A stretch of DNA of 64,000 nt from assembly GCA_034387635.1 (NCBI GenBank), contig JAOANU010000018.1, forward strand, positions 1-64,000, written 5' to 3'. The notes under the pieces are model-generated. The model did not search any database, was not told the origin of the DNA, and was given only the letters and a program-made list of their open reading frames with translations. Below are positions 10,049 through 22,221 of the stretch, one piece after another. Positions within the stretch are counted from its first letter, which is position 1, and each line of letters opens with the position of its first letter. Origin of the DNA: Rhodosporidiobolus odoratus (taxonomy: Eukaryota > Basidiomycota > Microbotryomycetes > Sporidiobolales > Sporidiobolaceae). Position numbers and translations under genes: made by a program.

Positions 10049-13000
10049 ATGCTAGCTTCCCTGGCAGGTGGAGCATCTTGTGGACCATCAAATCCACTTC
10101 AGCAACTGTCAAAGACTTATGGAGCAGACCGCGGTGTTTCTCAGGTGCGTTGACACTTCCTTGTACAACAGACCTCGCCAGTGACCCAGTATATCCTCCT
10201 CATCAGGATCACAACAACGTAGGAGCAACAGCAGGCTCATCTGTACGTCTTGATGTAGCGTCGATGTCGCACGAGCTTAAACTTACGCATACAGCACACC
10301 TTCCGCCAACTCCCCTCTTCATCCTCCCCCGGCGCATCTCTTCCTCAAGATCCTTCAGCTCAACCCTTCTTCCAGCTACAAGCGCGTCCTTTCTCTCATC
10401 CTTTCGATCTCTCTCCCCTCGACCGCGCCCTCTCGCCAAGTGGCTCTTCCGTCTCGCCCACTCCCCCACCTCCCGCCTGGGCAACCGCTTTTCAGCAGCA
10501 GCAAGAGCAAGAGCAGCACCATGCCCCGACGCAACTCGAACAGGAGCTCTTCACGCGTGTCTTCGGGCCCAGGGCGTCAGAGGGCCATGCCTGGCGAAGC
10601 GAGTTCGCCCACGAACGATCGCAAGCCGGCCCTTCGCGCCAAGAATACCAGCAGTCTGTCCCTCTACCAGTCCACGCAACGAGGCTGTATGGGCAAGGAA
10701 TAGCGAGGCAGGGCTCGGCGATGCAACCCGGTCGTCTCGCTTTCCTACCTCAGCCGATGCAGCAAGAACAGCACGAAGCACGGGAGTTACAAGGCCGCCA
10801 TGGTGAGTTTCTGCTCGTCTCGTCCCCCTCCGCAAAGCTCTACTTACTGACATTGAGCTTCGTGAATCTCCGCAGAATGGGAGACCGCTTTCCTCGCGCA
10901 AGATTCCGCTTCCTCCGCCGCCGACACCGCTGATGCTTCCTTCCAGACCGTAACGGAGACTCGCGCCCTGACTCCGCCTCTCCGAGCTCACACTCCTCTT
11001 TCCGACCCGACAGCCCGTGACGTCCTCGCTCAAACCGCCGCAAACCTTCTCTCCACCGTCCAATCTTCCGAAGAGCAACGGACCCGAGACGCCAGTACCG
11101 CTGACCAGACCTCCGAGCTCGGCGCCAAGTTTGCCCACTCTTCCTTCATGTCGCTCATGCGCCAGCTGAGGGATGGCGAGGTCGCAGTCGAAGGCGACCG
11201 AGTCGTCGAGCAGGTTGGGCCGTACGCCGCCCTCTCGGCCGACGGAAAAGAGCGCGCCGACGGCTGGGCCAGCGACTTTGCCGCGAGCCTCCAGCGTGAG
11301 GAAGAAGGGCGCGTCAACGCCGCTGTCTCGTCGTCCGTCCCGCCCATCTTCGCCCCGGGTGCCGCAGTCGAGCAGGTTGCAAAGGCACAGCATGCTTGGG
11401 CCGACAGGCAAGCCCAGAGTGCGCAGCTTGTGCGCGAGCTGCAGGAAGGGTATTCGAAGCTTCAGGGCATGTGGGACGATGAGGACAGGGTGAGGGCTGC
11501 GAGGGAGAAGGGCAAGGGTAAGGAGCGAGCGAGGGATGCCTACCCTTTGCAGTTCCAAGGCGATGGAGGAGGCGTGCCGGAAGACGAAGAATTGACGGCG
11601 GATACGCACGTACCGCTCGCCCAATCGTCATGGGAGGAAGACCTCGACGATCCGTCCTTCATTGCGGGAGGACACGCGCCAGGCCTCGCTCATCGCACTA
11701 TTGGCGGTAACGCTGGTCCTTCCGCACAGCAGAGAGAGTGGGACATGCTCCAGCAGGACTGGGACAACTTCGAGGTTACGGCGACGGGTCTCAAGCCGAA
11801 GAACGCAGAGGCTTCAACGAGCTCCACCTCCTTCGGCTACTCTTTCGTACAGAATAACCCTTACCTCCAGCAAAGCGCCTTCAGTACTCGTCAACACGCA
11901 TTCCACGACGCCGGAGCCCTTTCTTCCGCTCTTCTCGAGCGCCACGACTCCCTCCTGCAGCACGAAGCGAACGTACAGCAAGAACCCTCGTCCGCCGCCG
12001 CGTGGCTCGCCTTGGGCCTCAAGCAGCAGCAGAACGAGCGCGAAGACCTCGCCATCGCCGCTCTTCGCCGTGCCATCGAGCTCGATTCGTCGGTCGCCAC
12101 CGGCGCCGCTCACCTCGCACTCGCCATCAGCTTTACCAACGAAGGTCGGCGCTTCGAGGCGTACGACGAAATCGATGCTTGGGCGTCCTCGCTTGCCGCC
12201 AACACCGATCAACGGGTCTACCGCAACGAGATTGAACGGTACCGTGATCTCTTCGGCAGACAACTGCCGACGTCGATGCAGGACCGCCACGAGTACCTGT
12301 CGGGCTTGCTCATTCGCCTCGCTCAGAGTAGAGCCACGCAGGAAGGAGCGGCAGGAGTTGACGCAGATGTGCAGGTCGCCCTTGGTGTGCTGTTCAACTC
12401 GAGCGAGGAGTGGGAGAAGGCGCAAGATTGCTTCGAGGCAGCCTTGTCGGTCAGGCCTGATGTGCGTTCCTTCCTTGCTGTTTCGGCTGGTTCCCCGCTG
12501 CTACTGGTGCTTTGCTAGTCTTGCCCGTCGATCTTCCCTCCATCGCTTTCCGAACACGCCCCATTCTATTCCTCACGATGTTCTTTTCGCTGATCGGTAC
12601 TATCCTACATCCGCAGGACCCGCTCCTATACAACCGACTCGGAGCTACCTACGCTAACTCGGGCAAGACTAACCTCGCCATTCAATACTACGAGGCGGCG
12701 CTCGACGCTGAGCCCGGTTACGTTCGCGCTCGTTACAACCTCGCCGTCGCCAACATGAACCTCGGGGTGCGTCGAGCACGCTGTTTTGCGGCTTGAACAG
12801 CTGGCTGACGTTTGCAATGTGCAGCAATACGAGGATGCCGTCCACCACTTGCTCACTTCGCTCTCGATCCAGGAGGCGGATGCGCAGCAAGATCGTGAGT
12901 TCTCTCACTGCATATTGCTGCATCTGCTCTACGGGCTGACTCGCCCTTCTCTGACTTGCTTCTGCCGTAGACCTCGAGCAAGCGCCTGTCGCGGATCAAG

Positions 13001-13205
13001 CCGGAGGCATAACAAGCCGAACCTTGTGGGATTCGCTCAACGTCTCCCTTCTTCAGTACGTTACCCTCCTCGCCTCCTCGCACTGATTCTGCCGATGAGG
13101 TTGACGGAGCGAGATGAACTTTCGCCTCGCAGGATGCACCGCACCGACTTGTCCGCCCTCGCCACTCAGCGCGACTTGTTTGGCTTGATGCAGGCTTTCG
13201 CCTAG
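10049..13205 (+). CDS. PEX5: Peroxisomal targeting signal 1 receptor Pex5
   Basis: The cytosolic cycling receptor that binds C-terminal SKL-type signals (PTS1) and delivers proteins to the peroxisomal docking complex. Eight exons join in phase (10049-10144, 10207-10242, 10295-10802, 10876-12461, 12617-12766, 12825-12894, 12971-13055, 13133-13205), giving 867 residues, longer than yeast Pex5. The N-terminus contains a single early Cys in SCGPSNPLQQL, the conserved monoubiquitination position needed for recycling, followed by LSKTYGADRG. Several WxxxF/Y docking pentapeptides follow: WATAF, WRSEF, WETAF, WASDF and WDNF. The C-terminal TPR domain (exons 4-7) has AAWLALGLKQQQNERE, LGVLFNSSEEWEKA, DPLLYNRLGATYANSGK and YVRARYNLAVANMNLGQYEDA. 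The start is chosen because it gives the expected Cys-containing N-terminus. The disordered linker between the WxxxF motifs is long. Confidence 0.95.
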
Positions 13206-13543
13206 GCGCTTCAGGCTACCTCGTCCTCTTCGTACTTGTAAGCCTCGTCGTACTGCAGTCTCACTTGTTGTCGTTGAGCATCACTGGTCAAGTCCGAGTT
13301 GGTGACCGGATTGAGAAGGTTGAAAGCTCCACTTTTCGGTTGCGCCTGCCCTGCACAGACAGCAAGCGCTGAGGAGAGAGGCGCTATGAGGTGTTAGTAC
13401 TCTGCCGATGATAGGCCGGGAGAAGAAGACGCCTACGCCGGAGAAGCTCGAGCCCCGGCTAGACGCGCACTCCGGTTCACCCCTCTTTCCTTCTTTCTTC
13501 CTGCACTGTCACCTCACTCTATACCGAGACTTACGCACTCGCA
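13206..13543. other. Intergenic region 3' of PEX5
   Basis: 338 bp with no recognisable coding or RNA gene. It contains the PEX5 3' end. Confidence 0.4.
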
Positions 13544-14483
13544 ATGACCACTCAGAATACTAGTCTTGACCTCGCCGAACTCGCCACAGCCCTCCCTTCC
13601 CCTCAGACGGGACGAGCTCTGTGGGCGTGGCCGCAAATGGCTGCGAAACGCGGAAAACGATCCGAAGCCTTACTTCGCTGAGTCGAGTGAATAAGCACTT
13701 TCACCAGATCTGCGTTCCGATTACATGGAAGGTACGCAGGTGACTGCTGCTTCGAGTTGCTGAAGCTGATCAGAAGAGACCTGCAGAACTGCAGGATCAC
13801 CTGGAAACATCACAACGCGAAACTCCTCGACAGGCTCATTACGAAATACAGCACCCTCGTGCACTGCTGTACTGTCGACGGGGAGGGCGGAGAACATGAT
13901 TACCAGCGACTCTCTGCTCTCACGAGCCTAGTTACGTTCATCTGCCTGGGAGATTTTAGCATATGTCTCCCGACAAATCTTTCCTACACTCGTCTGAACC
14001 TCTCTCTCTGGGGTGATGGGGAATACGACTCTGGCACTACAGGCCTGGCACTCGACCTCTTCAAGCCGACTATACAGCGTGTCATCATTCCCGATTATGC
14101 CGTTTCTCACTATCACTCCCCAACTCCGCTCACCCTGCCCCAGCTCACGCACCTCGCCCTTTCGACCGTCCTTGAAGCCACGATTGACCTTTCGCCCTTC
14201 CGTCATCTTGCCCTCATCCACTTCCACCTGGGCCGCACCTCTTGTTGGCCTTACCGACTTTCCGAATCCCTTGTCCTTTCTTTTTCTCAAAACCCTCAAA
14301 TCTTCTCTCCGGATCTTGGTGCTGGAAGGCACCAATCTGCGCTACGGGCGCACTGTATTCATCGATGCCGAAGATTGTATGGTGGGGGCAGGACCTGCAG
14401 GACCTCGCAGACGACGACGGCTAGTACAACTTCTGCAACCACGAGACACACGACGAACACCCTTGGAACTGAGTCAGGCGTAG
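13544..14483 (+). pseudogene. F-box/LRR-like locus, apparently frame-damaged
   Basis: Resembles the two other F-box/leucine-rich genes in this window (39864 and 44808). An F-box-like segment, SLSRVNKHFHQICVPITWK, near 13676-13732 is followed by a GTACGC donor exactly where the paralogues have their intron. A leucine-rich section downstream reads LLDRLITKYSTLVH, LPQLTHLALSTV and FRHLALIHFHLG (frame 2, to about 14250). It continues as LKTLKSSLRILVLEGTNL only in another frame (from about 14290), too close for an intron. The ATG at 13544 opens a frame that meets a stop before the F-box segment unless an unseen intron exists. I read this as a decaying paralogue. A wrongly split but functional gene, or sequence errors, are alternatives. 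F-box proteins normally recruit substrates to SCF ubiquitin ligases. Confidence 0.4.
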
Positions 14484-14510
14484 CCAGGGGGTCCCGAGGG
14501 GGAACAGGGA

Positions 14511-14529
14511 GGAAGGAAGGAAGGAAGGG
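14511..14529. repeat. (GGAA)n microsatellite
   Basis: Just under five consecutive GGAA units directly downstream of the damaged F-box locus. Confidence 0.85.
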
Positions 14530-15523
14530 AAGGCTGTACATGGACAAACAGATCACGGATTCCGCTGATGCGCCCGTAGCTAGTTGAAATACACAAACTA
14601 CCGCCCGGACCCGCCAGCCACAGCTCAGAAGTAGCCCGATGCAGAGCGGAAATGAAGTGGAAAGGTGGTACGCCAAATGAAGAAAAGGCAGGCTAAGCTT
14701 GCTCAGTATGGTCGTTTACTGACGCGAACCTCTCCGTCCGAGAGCAGAAAGCCCCGAGTGTACGAGAAGTCCCCGAGGCTGCTCAACAAGAAAATCGCTT
14801 GGTCACAGACTGATGAGCCGACGAGCGATGAGCCTTCTCAAGTAGCCGTCCCATCCGGTCTTGAAAGCCGAGTGGCAGCCGCACCCATCCATGCCTCTCC
14901 TAGATGAGGGTGCATGAAAGCTGGAACTTAACTCTGCCTGTCAAAGCTTGCGAAACCGCCGGCAACCATTCGCTTCTACCTACTCAGCGGTTTCCGCCGT
15001 TTCCAGCCTGTACCGCCGCACAGGGTCCTCTCCTCAAGCTATGCGTGTGTCAAACGTTTTGATTGCGTCGCGCAACCCAAACGCAACTTATGGGCGGCAT
15101 CTACGCAAGCCAGGAAAACCCCACCGCACAATCAGGCTCGCGATAAAAGGGGAGAAGTACCGTGGAAACACATGAAGACCCGATGACAAGGCAAGACAAA
15201 GATAGGAAGGAAGGAAGGAAGCGAAGGAAAGGCAACACGAACAGTGAAAACCGAGAAGGAAACAGAAGAAAAAGCACGGGAAGAGACGAGAGGAGGAGGG
15301 GGGGGAAACTACTAAGGGTATCTTGAAAGCGGCTTGAGGTGGGGCATGCGTATGGAACCGAAACCGAAGGCGAGAGGGACAGGTAGAGAGAGGAGAGGTG
15401 TGGTATGCTAGTGCGGGACGACGAGGCGACCGGCGACTCGGCGAGGGAAGAAAAGGGGAGCAGAGGTGGAGCAGTGCGGAGCGGACGAGGCGAAAGGCGA
15501 AAGGCGGCGAGGCTTGGTGTGTC
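14530..15523. other. Intergenic region 3' of ARF6
   Basis: About 1 kb with no supportable gene. The 15180-15380 part is purine-rich on the plus strand and contains a second GGAA tract. The frames on either strand are compositionally driven. Confidence 0.4.
15205..15220. repeat. (GGAA)n microsatellite
   Basis: Four GGAA units in the purine-rich region 3' of the ARF6 gene, similar to the tract at 14511. Confidence 0.8.
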
Positions 15524-17265
15524 TTACTTGCCTTGCGACTTGATGTTCTGAGACAACCAGTTGAGGCCTGTCGGAAGAGGGAAGGGAAGGCGGGAGGTGC
15601 AGGGGGGAAGAGCAAGCGTCAGTCCCCTTCGTCCTTGCTCCCATGCATGGGCGTAATCGGACAGGGCGCGCAGTGCGGCTGTGGCGACGACAGGCAACCG
15701 CGTGAAGGGTACGCACCCTCGAACAGTCCGTCTCCGTCGAGCGCGTTACTCGGGTGGCAGTACCAGCTCCGGTCCTTCATCCGCAGTAAACCAAGCTTCT
15801 CGGTTACTTCAGTGGGAGTCATGGCTGCAGCGTGACTACACGGTCAATACAGCCTAGGAGAAAGGACAAGCGAAGCGATGCACCATCCGGTAAATCCTGC
15901 TTGTTGGCAAACACCAACAACAAGCACTCCTTCATTTCCCTGTCGTTGAGGATCTTGTGCAGTTCAGTTCGGGCCTCGTCGATTCGTTCTCGATCTTGCG
16001 AGTCGACGACAAAGACGAGACCTTGGGTGCCGGTGTAGTAGTGTCGCCAGAGGGGTCGGATCTTGTCTTGACCTCCCACGTCCTGCACGGCAAGAGGGAC
16101 AGGGCCGGCATTGGCAGGGAGGGCACGGCGCAAATGGAGAGCAGTGAGATCGCAGGACATCGTCCGAGGTGAGGAGAAAGGCCAGCGGCAGAGCAGGGAA
16201 GGAGAAGCGCGACGATCAGTGGTCAAGTGAGACGATCAGAGGGATGGTGGCTGGCGTACCCAGACATTGAATCTGCGAGTTTGGCATTGTCAGCATTTGC
16301 ATCAAGGTTCAGCGCTGACCGAAGGCGAAGCGCCTAGTGCGGTGCGCTCGCGGCGAGACGTAACCGCTCAACCGGGCGAAGGAGAAAGGGACAAACTGAC
16401 TTGACATTCTTATAAGTGACCGTCTCGACGTTAAATCCGACGGTCGGTATGGTGGTGACAGATTGATTGAGCTTGAGCTTGTACAGGATTGCTGCGACGA
16501 GATAGAAGGGATGAATTGGGCGACCGAGATTGGAAATGACGAGGGTCAGCGCTGCAGCGATCCCAGCGAACGAAGCCGGCAAGGTGAGGGTTCGCAAGTC
16601 GCCGACGGCTCGACGATCCAGCACTCTCGGGGCGCGCTGCGTTTCAGCTCCGGGTGGCTCGTAACGCTTCCAACTCGTCGACCCATTTTCTTTTTTTGGC
16701 GAAAGCACCGCTTCGTCCACGCTAACCTCACCGTCGGCTGCAGAGCGCTTTGCATCTAGCCTAGATGCCCCGCGGCGACGTGTGTGATGCCGAGGTGGAC
16801 GCAGTTGTGTGACTTGATCCTGGCAGACTTGGACCTAGAGTGATCGAGAGAGGGGTGGGCAAACTGACTTGTTTTTCCAGCCGCGTCTAAACCGAGCATC
16901 AAGATTCGCATCTCCTTGTTGCCAAAGAGCTTGCCTGTGGTGTAGGAGGCATGGACGAGGAGGGGTCGGGTCGAGGACAGTTTCAAGGGGAGAAGGAGGC
17001 GCGAGCGAGGCGAGGCGGCAAGTAGACGGCGACAAGTTGACCGAGGTTGAAGGGTAGGTGGGCGCGTCGGAATTGAGTCGGGTCGAGGTTAAGAGTGGTC
17101 GTCAGCGTGTGTATCGGTTTCGTGAGAGGAGCAAGAGGGGGGAAAGAGTGGGGAGAATCAAGGGGGGGGAGACTGACCCAATGCCTTTGATAATCCGGAT
17201 CCCCTGTAGCAGTATACGTGTGAGTAGGTGCTGACGGAGTAGGTAGGATCAGAGTGTGCTTACAT
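15524..17265 (-). CDS. ARF6: ADP-ribosylation factor, ARF6 type
   Basis: A small myristoylated GTPase of the plasma membrane and endocytic pathway; in yeasts the class is called Arf3/Arf6. Eight exons (17265-17264, 17203-17178, 16934-16869, 16491-16401, 16272-16260, 16082-15884, 15824-15717, 15567-15524) total 549 nt, a 182-residue protein that stays in phase throughout. The N-terminus [18 protein letters not shown] has Gly2 for myristoylation and the ARF6-type [20 protein letters not shown]-loop. [19 protein letters not shown] (switch I region), WDVGGQ (switch II), [14 protein letters not shown] and NKQD follow. YKNVKFNVWDVGG and [10 protein letters not shown] match ARF6 rather than ARF1. 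The start codon is interrupted by intron 1 (AT|G), and exon 5 is only 13 nt. The protein ends in NIKSQGK. Confidence 0.93.
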
Positions 17266-17744
17266 TGTAGTTGTGATGTAGTTGATAGCGGGGAGCAAGA
17301 GAGACAAAGAGAGCAAGACAGAGAGAGAGAGCGCGCGGAGAAAGACAACCCAGTGACCACCTCGATCCACACACACCACACACCCATTACCCCTCAAAGT
17401 ACAACAGCACACACCTGTCACCATACGCAAGCCCTCACCCACTCCGACTCGACTCGTCTCAGTCCGACCTCCTGTCCCTCCAACCTCCAACCTCTAGCCT
17501 CATTCAACTCGACACTGCTTAAACTGCCCCGTCAGACGCGTTACTGAGTCATCTGAGCTGCTGTAGGGTACACGCGAACCCCTACGTGCGTCTTCCACTC
17601 TCTCCTGATCGACGTAGCGGGAGCAGCCGCTATCCCGACCACTGCGAGGTGTGGCCCTCATCGCCTCTGTCCTTCCCAGTGCCTGCACACTCGCCGCAAC
17701 TGCACTCGAGTAGGTCACAACTCGGCCGTGTCGAGTCATCCGCC
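17266..17744. promoter_or_regulatory. Divergent ARF6/ATG4 promoter region
   Basis: 480 bp between divergent start codons. It includes GA/CT-rich and CA-rich (CACACACC, about 17367-17382) tracts typical of 5' regions here. No named element is identifiable. Confidence 0.45.
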
Positions 17745-20700
17745 ATGTCGCCTTTTGCTCGGCGGCAACTCAACTCGATTCAACCTCAACCCCCACACGA
17801 CCCTGCTGCCACCCGTCCTGCACCTCCCTCGCGCGTTCCCACCTCGAAATCCACCTCGTCCCTCTCCCTCTTTCGGACTCGAAGCCGAGGCAGCGAGCTC
17901 GACGAGTTCGGGGCCGGGTCAAGCGGAGGGAGCAGCCCGGAAATGACTATCCGTCGCGTCCCGTCTCGAGCACAGCGACGACGCCAGCAGGCAGAACCCG
18001 AGGGCCAGGACGCGCTCACCGAAGAAAGCGAGCAAAGCTACACCGCCGAGTCGCCAACCGATCAACGACGAACCCTCTCTCCGACCTCCCCGACCCTTTC
18101 TCTGTCCCTCTCGCCTTCGTCACAAGCCAACAAGCTCACAAAGTGGCTGTCTCGGTCCTCTTCGGCCGCCTCGTCGTCCACGAACTACTCTGCTCCGCTT
18201 CAAGAGATCCCTTCCTCCCCTCCGACCCAACCCAAAACCCGCACGTCCCGCTCCCGTTCAATCGGCTCGCTTAACCTTCTCTCCAACGCCTTGAACCGCG
18301 GGCCGACTACCAAGCCCGCCAGAGGTCGTCCCAGTACGGCAGATCCCTCCTCCCCTGCTACCGTCAGGGTACCTCTTCAGCCTCCGCCCAACCCGCAAAT
18401 CGAAATCACCTCGTCTCCCTCGACTACCTTTTCCACCTCGCCCTCTCCAGCATCGTCGCCCGTCATGCCTTCCTCTCCCGTCGCTTCCGCCAGCTCCTCG
18501 TCACCGGTCGACGTGCGCGACAACCCACTGCGTCGCGGTTCCGTCGCGTCGACCTCGTCTTCCCACAACTCGTCTCTCCGGTCTTTTGCCAACTTGTCCC
18601 TCAAGCCTGGCAGTGGGGGTAAACGGCGAGCAGCGAGGAAGCAGAGAGCGACCACGGACGAGGTCCTTGATGAATGGGCTACGGCGGATCTGAGTGAGGG
18701 AGACGAGGATGGAAGGATCATCAGCGAAGAGATGGTTAGGGCTGCCAGTCGAGCGTCGGCTGCCTCGGGCACAGCCGTTGCAGCGTCAACGAGTGGGAGT
18801 GAGGGAAAGGCAAGTGGGGGCGTACTCGCCAAGAGTCTGCGGAGGACAAGGAGCGGGCTCAAGCTGTTTCAGCAGAATAGGGCGAGGGAAGAGAGTGCAC
18901 AGAGTGGGGCTAGTGCTGCCAGTGGGCAAAGCGTAGAAGGAGTCTACGGCGCAGGGACTCATCGAGGGAACGCGTCCAACCTTTCTCTACCCGATGCCTC
19001 TTCCCCCTACCCTTCTGGCTCTGGCGGATTCGGATCTACAACTCCCACCCCGACTAGCGCGGTCTTTCCTTCAACCTCCTCGAACGCATCGCACTCCAAC
19101 GCCCTCGCGTCGTCTCAGAACGGTGGACAAGGTAACGTCACTGGCCGGTTCGGTGGATGGTTCTCCAGCATGCTGCATGGCGGGTCAAGCTCGTCCACCC
19201 ATCTTCCACTCCCTCCCAGCGAAGGCGACGAAGCATACATTTCCGCGTACTCTTCGCCGGAGAAGACACGACGCGCGGCACCCTCCCCTTCCTCCCCGGG
19301 CGCTTCCCTCCGTCTCTCTCCGCAAAAGAAAGGTTCCGCCACGTCCCTACCCGGCGCCGGTTCCGCGCACGTCGGTCGCCTCGGTGCGTTCGACCGCATG
19401 CTTGACCGCGCTGCGCAGTACTTCTTCGATGCCGATTCGAAACCTGATCCGTCTCAACCCTCTTCGTACGAGGAGATCTGGGTGCTCGGCGTGCGACATC
19501 CCGGGCTAGAACTTTCGCGGGACTATGATGAGGAGGAAGAGCAAGACGTGGACGGTGGCGCAAAGAAGCGCAGAAGCTTGCCCAGTCTTGGGAGGAAACG
19601 TGGCAGCCCGATGAAGCCGCGAAAAGTCGCACCTCGGCCACCAGTCCCACCCCTTCCCACCTCGCCCACCCCTTCTCCAGACCCGTTCCTAGTCTCCTCT
19701 TTGCCCGTCACTCGGGCCAGCGAGTCCGACGCTCGCCTCCGCTCGCTATCACCTTCGCGCTCACCATCACCCTCACCCACTCCGCCCTTACCGCCACAAC
19801 CTACAATCCAGGGCTGGCCCCCTTCCTTCTACCATGACTTCTACTCTCGTATTGCCTTGACGTACCGCTCCGGCTTTCCGATCATTCTCTGTGAGCCGCC
19901 ACCGTCATCGCAAGGGGCTGTTGCGGGAGTGCTTTCTTCGCTGGGCGCCAGTATAGGCCGAGGAGGACGGCCGCAGCAGACGGAGGAAGGCAGAGGGCTG
20001 AGCAGCGACACAGGCTGGGGATGCATGCTCAGGACAGGGCAAAGCTTGCTGGCAAATGCGCTGGCTACGGTGCATCTGGGTCGAGGTGCGTTCTATCCTC
20101 CGCCTCGTCTCTTGACGGCTTAGCTCAGTCTTTCCCAATGCTGTGCACAGACTGGCGCCGCCCTCTCCCCCTTTCAGTTTTCCCCCCCTCCTCCGCTTCA
20201 TCATCCTCGATTCACCTACCTTTGCCTTCGTCCTCCCCGCCCATTTCCGACGCCGCCGCCTACGCTCGCCTTCTCGCCCTCTTCCTGGACGCGCCTACGC
20301 CCCTTTCACCCTTCTCCGTCCATGCTTTTGCCGCGCAAGGCAAGTTGCTCGGCAAGAACCCCGGAGAGTGGTTCGGCCCTTCGACTGCAGCCGGGGCTAT
20401 CAAGACCTTGGTGAATGGCTATGAGCCAGCCGGGATGAGGGTGGTAAGCTGCGTTGATGGCGCGGTGTACGAGACGGAGGTGGTGAGGGAGAGTCGAGGG
20501 CCTAAAGCCGAGGCGCAGACATGGACTCAGCCAGTCTTGATCCTCGTCAATGTGCGGCTGGGGATTGACGGTGTCAACCCAATCTACCACGAAGCGATCA
20601 AAGTACGTTTCCCAGCGGCTGTCCCGCTCCGCTTAGTCACGAATAGCCTGACCGATATCGAGTTTGCAGGGCATCTTCCGCCTGTCGCAAAGCGTCGGTA

Positions 20701-21955
20701 TCGCAGGTGGTCGCCCTTCTTCGTCCTACTACTTCGTCGGAGCCCAAGCCAGCTCCCTTTTCTACATCGACCCGCATCATCCGCGTCCTGCTGTACCAGC
20801 GGTTGCCGCCCCGGTAGAGGTTGAAGCTGCTGCGGGGAGGGTTCCGCTTACTTCGCCTCGGGTCCAGGGCGAGGCACGCGAGAAGGTAGGGCAGAAGGAC
20901 AAGGTCAAGGCACCTCGAAAGAGGGTCGACACGCAGGAGACGGCCAAGCTTCCTGCCGGTGGCGTTGAGGATTCGTTCGTCACGATCGCTCCATCTCCTT
21001 CCTCATCTTCACCAACCACACCTTCAGCTGCCCTCTCAAGCTCCGGCGAATTGCTGGCACAGCGGCAACTTCTCGACTCGTTCCTCCTCTCCGCGTACCC
21101 CGACTCGGCTTGGACTACCTATCACGCTGAGAAGGTGAGGAGGTGCAGCCTGAGCAGTCTGGATCCGAGCATGCTGCTCGGGTTTCTCGTGCAGAGTGAG
21201 GAGGACTGGGCAGACTTCAAGAAAGGGGTCGAAGAGGTGCGTTGGCTTTGCTCCGTAATCCGCCCTTTTCCTTTTGTCCGGCGATGCTAGAGAAAACGGT
21301 CAAAGCTGGACAGCTAGCTTACACTCACATCCGCCGCCTGTTACAGCTCTTCCGCTCCTCTTCCCCGATTTTCTCCATCGCGTCGGCCCCTCCCCGCTGG
21401 ATGCGCCATTCCACCTCTGCCGCCGTCCCAGCCGCACCCACTTCCCTCGCGGCCGACGACTCTTTCTCCGACGTCGCTCCATCCTCACCTATGACTGGAC
21501 CTACTGGCCTCGACGCCAACAGCGGCGAAGACAGCTCGACCGGTTTCTCCGAACCCGACGACTGGGAGCTCGACTCGACCGATGGGCTCAGTGCGAGTCC
21601 CAGTCCTACACCAAGCGGTGTAGAGGTGGGCGCGAGTCTCGAGAGTAGCGCGGCGACAGAAAGTAAGCCATCAGCACAGGAGGAAGGAGAGCCCGAGGCG
21701 GACGTGGAGGAGGAAGAATGGGAGGAACCAGACGAATCTTCCCCTTCTGCTGCTTCAATTTCGACTGGTTCGAGTAGTGGGGCGGCGAGGGACATGGCGC
21801 TGGCGCCTAGGGATGTCGAGTCACCTTCGGTGTCGCCCGCGAGTCAGGATGAGGTGGTGGTCATCCAGCGGCCAGTGGTGGAGCCGCAGGAAGGGGCAAA
21901 GACGGTCAAGCCGTCGAGAAGCGGCGAGTTGGGCGGAGAGTGGGAGGGAGTTTAG
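17745..21955 (+). CDS. ATG4: Autophagy cysteine protease Atg4 with long N-terminal extension
   Basis: The C54 peptidase that cleaves the C-terminus of Atg8 before lipidation and later releases it from membranes. Four exons (17745-20085, 20151-20602, 20670-21236, 21347-21955) give 1,322 residues in phase. The catalytic Cys is in [19 protein letters not shown] (about residue 760). Further family landmarks are [22 protein letters not shown] (catalytic Asp and His), [15 protein letters not shown] and the preceding AWTTYHAEK. About 720 residues precede the protease domain. They are Ser/Pro/Thr-rich with no motif I can name, far beyond the roughly 400-500 residues of most Atg4 proteins. The tail after the protease is acidic (Glu/Asp/Ser). 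ATG 17745 is preferred to in-frame codons upstream because they are in the apparent 5' UTR; an upstream start cannot be excluded. Confidence 0.92.
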
Positions 21956-22221
21956 CCTATGAAGAAGGTCCGGGAGGATTGTTGTTCCGAGTACACGCCG
22001 TCCTAGTGTTAGTAGCCCCACATAGTTCTTTCGTTCCTCTTTTCTCCTCATTGTGCTGTTTTGTCTTGCAGTGTTCAACTCGTTCTTTCTGGCTCCCGCG
22101 CCCGTCAACTTGACAAAGATGAGATCATGCATTGAACGCGAGGAAAAGCTACAAGGTTGGAAAGCTACGCAGGGGAGGATGAGACAACAACGGACGAAAC
22201 ACTGCAGAAGCAGCACGATTG

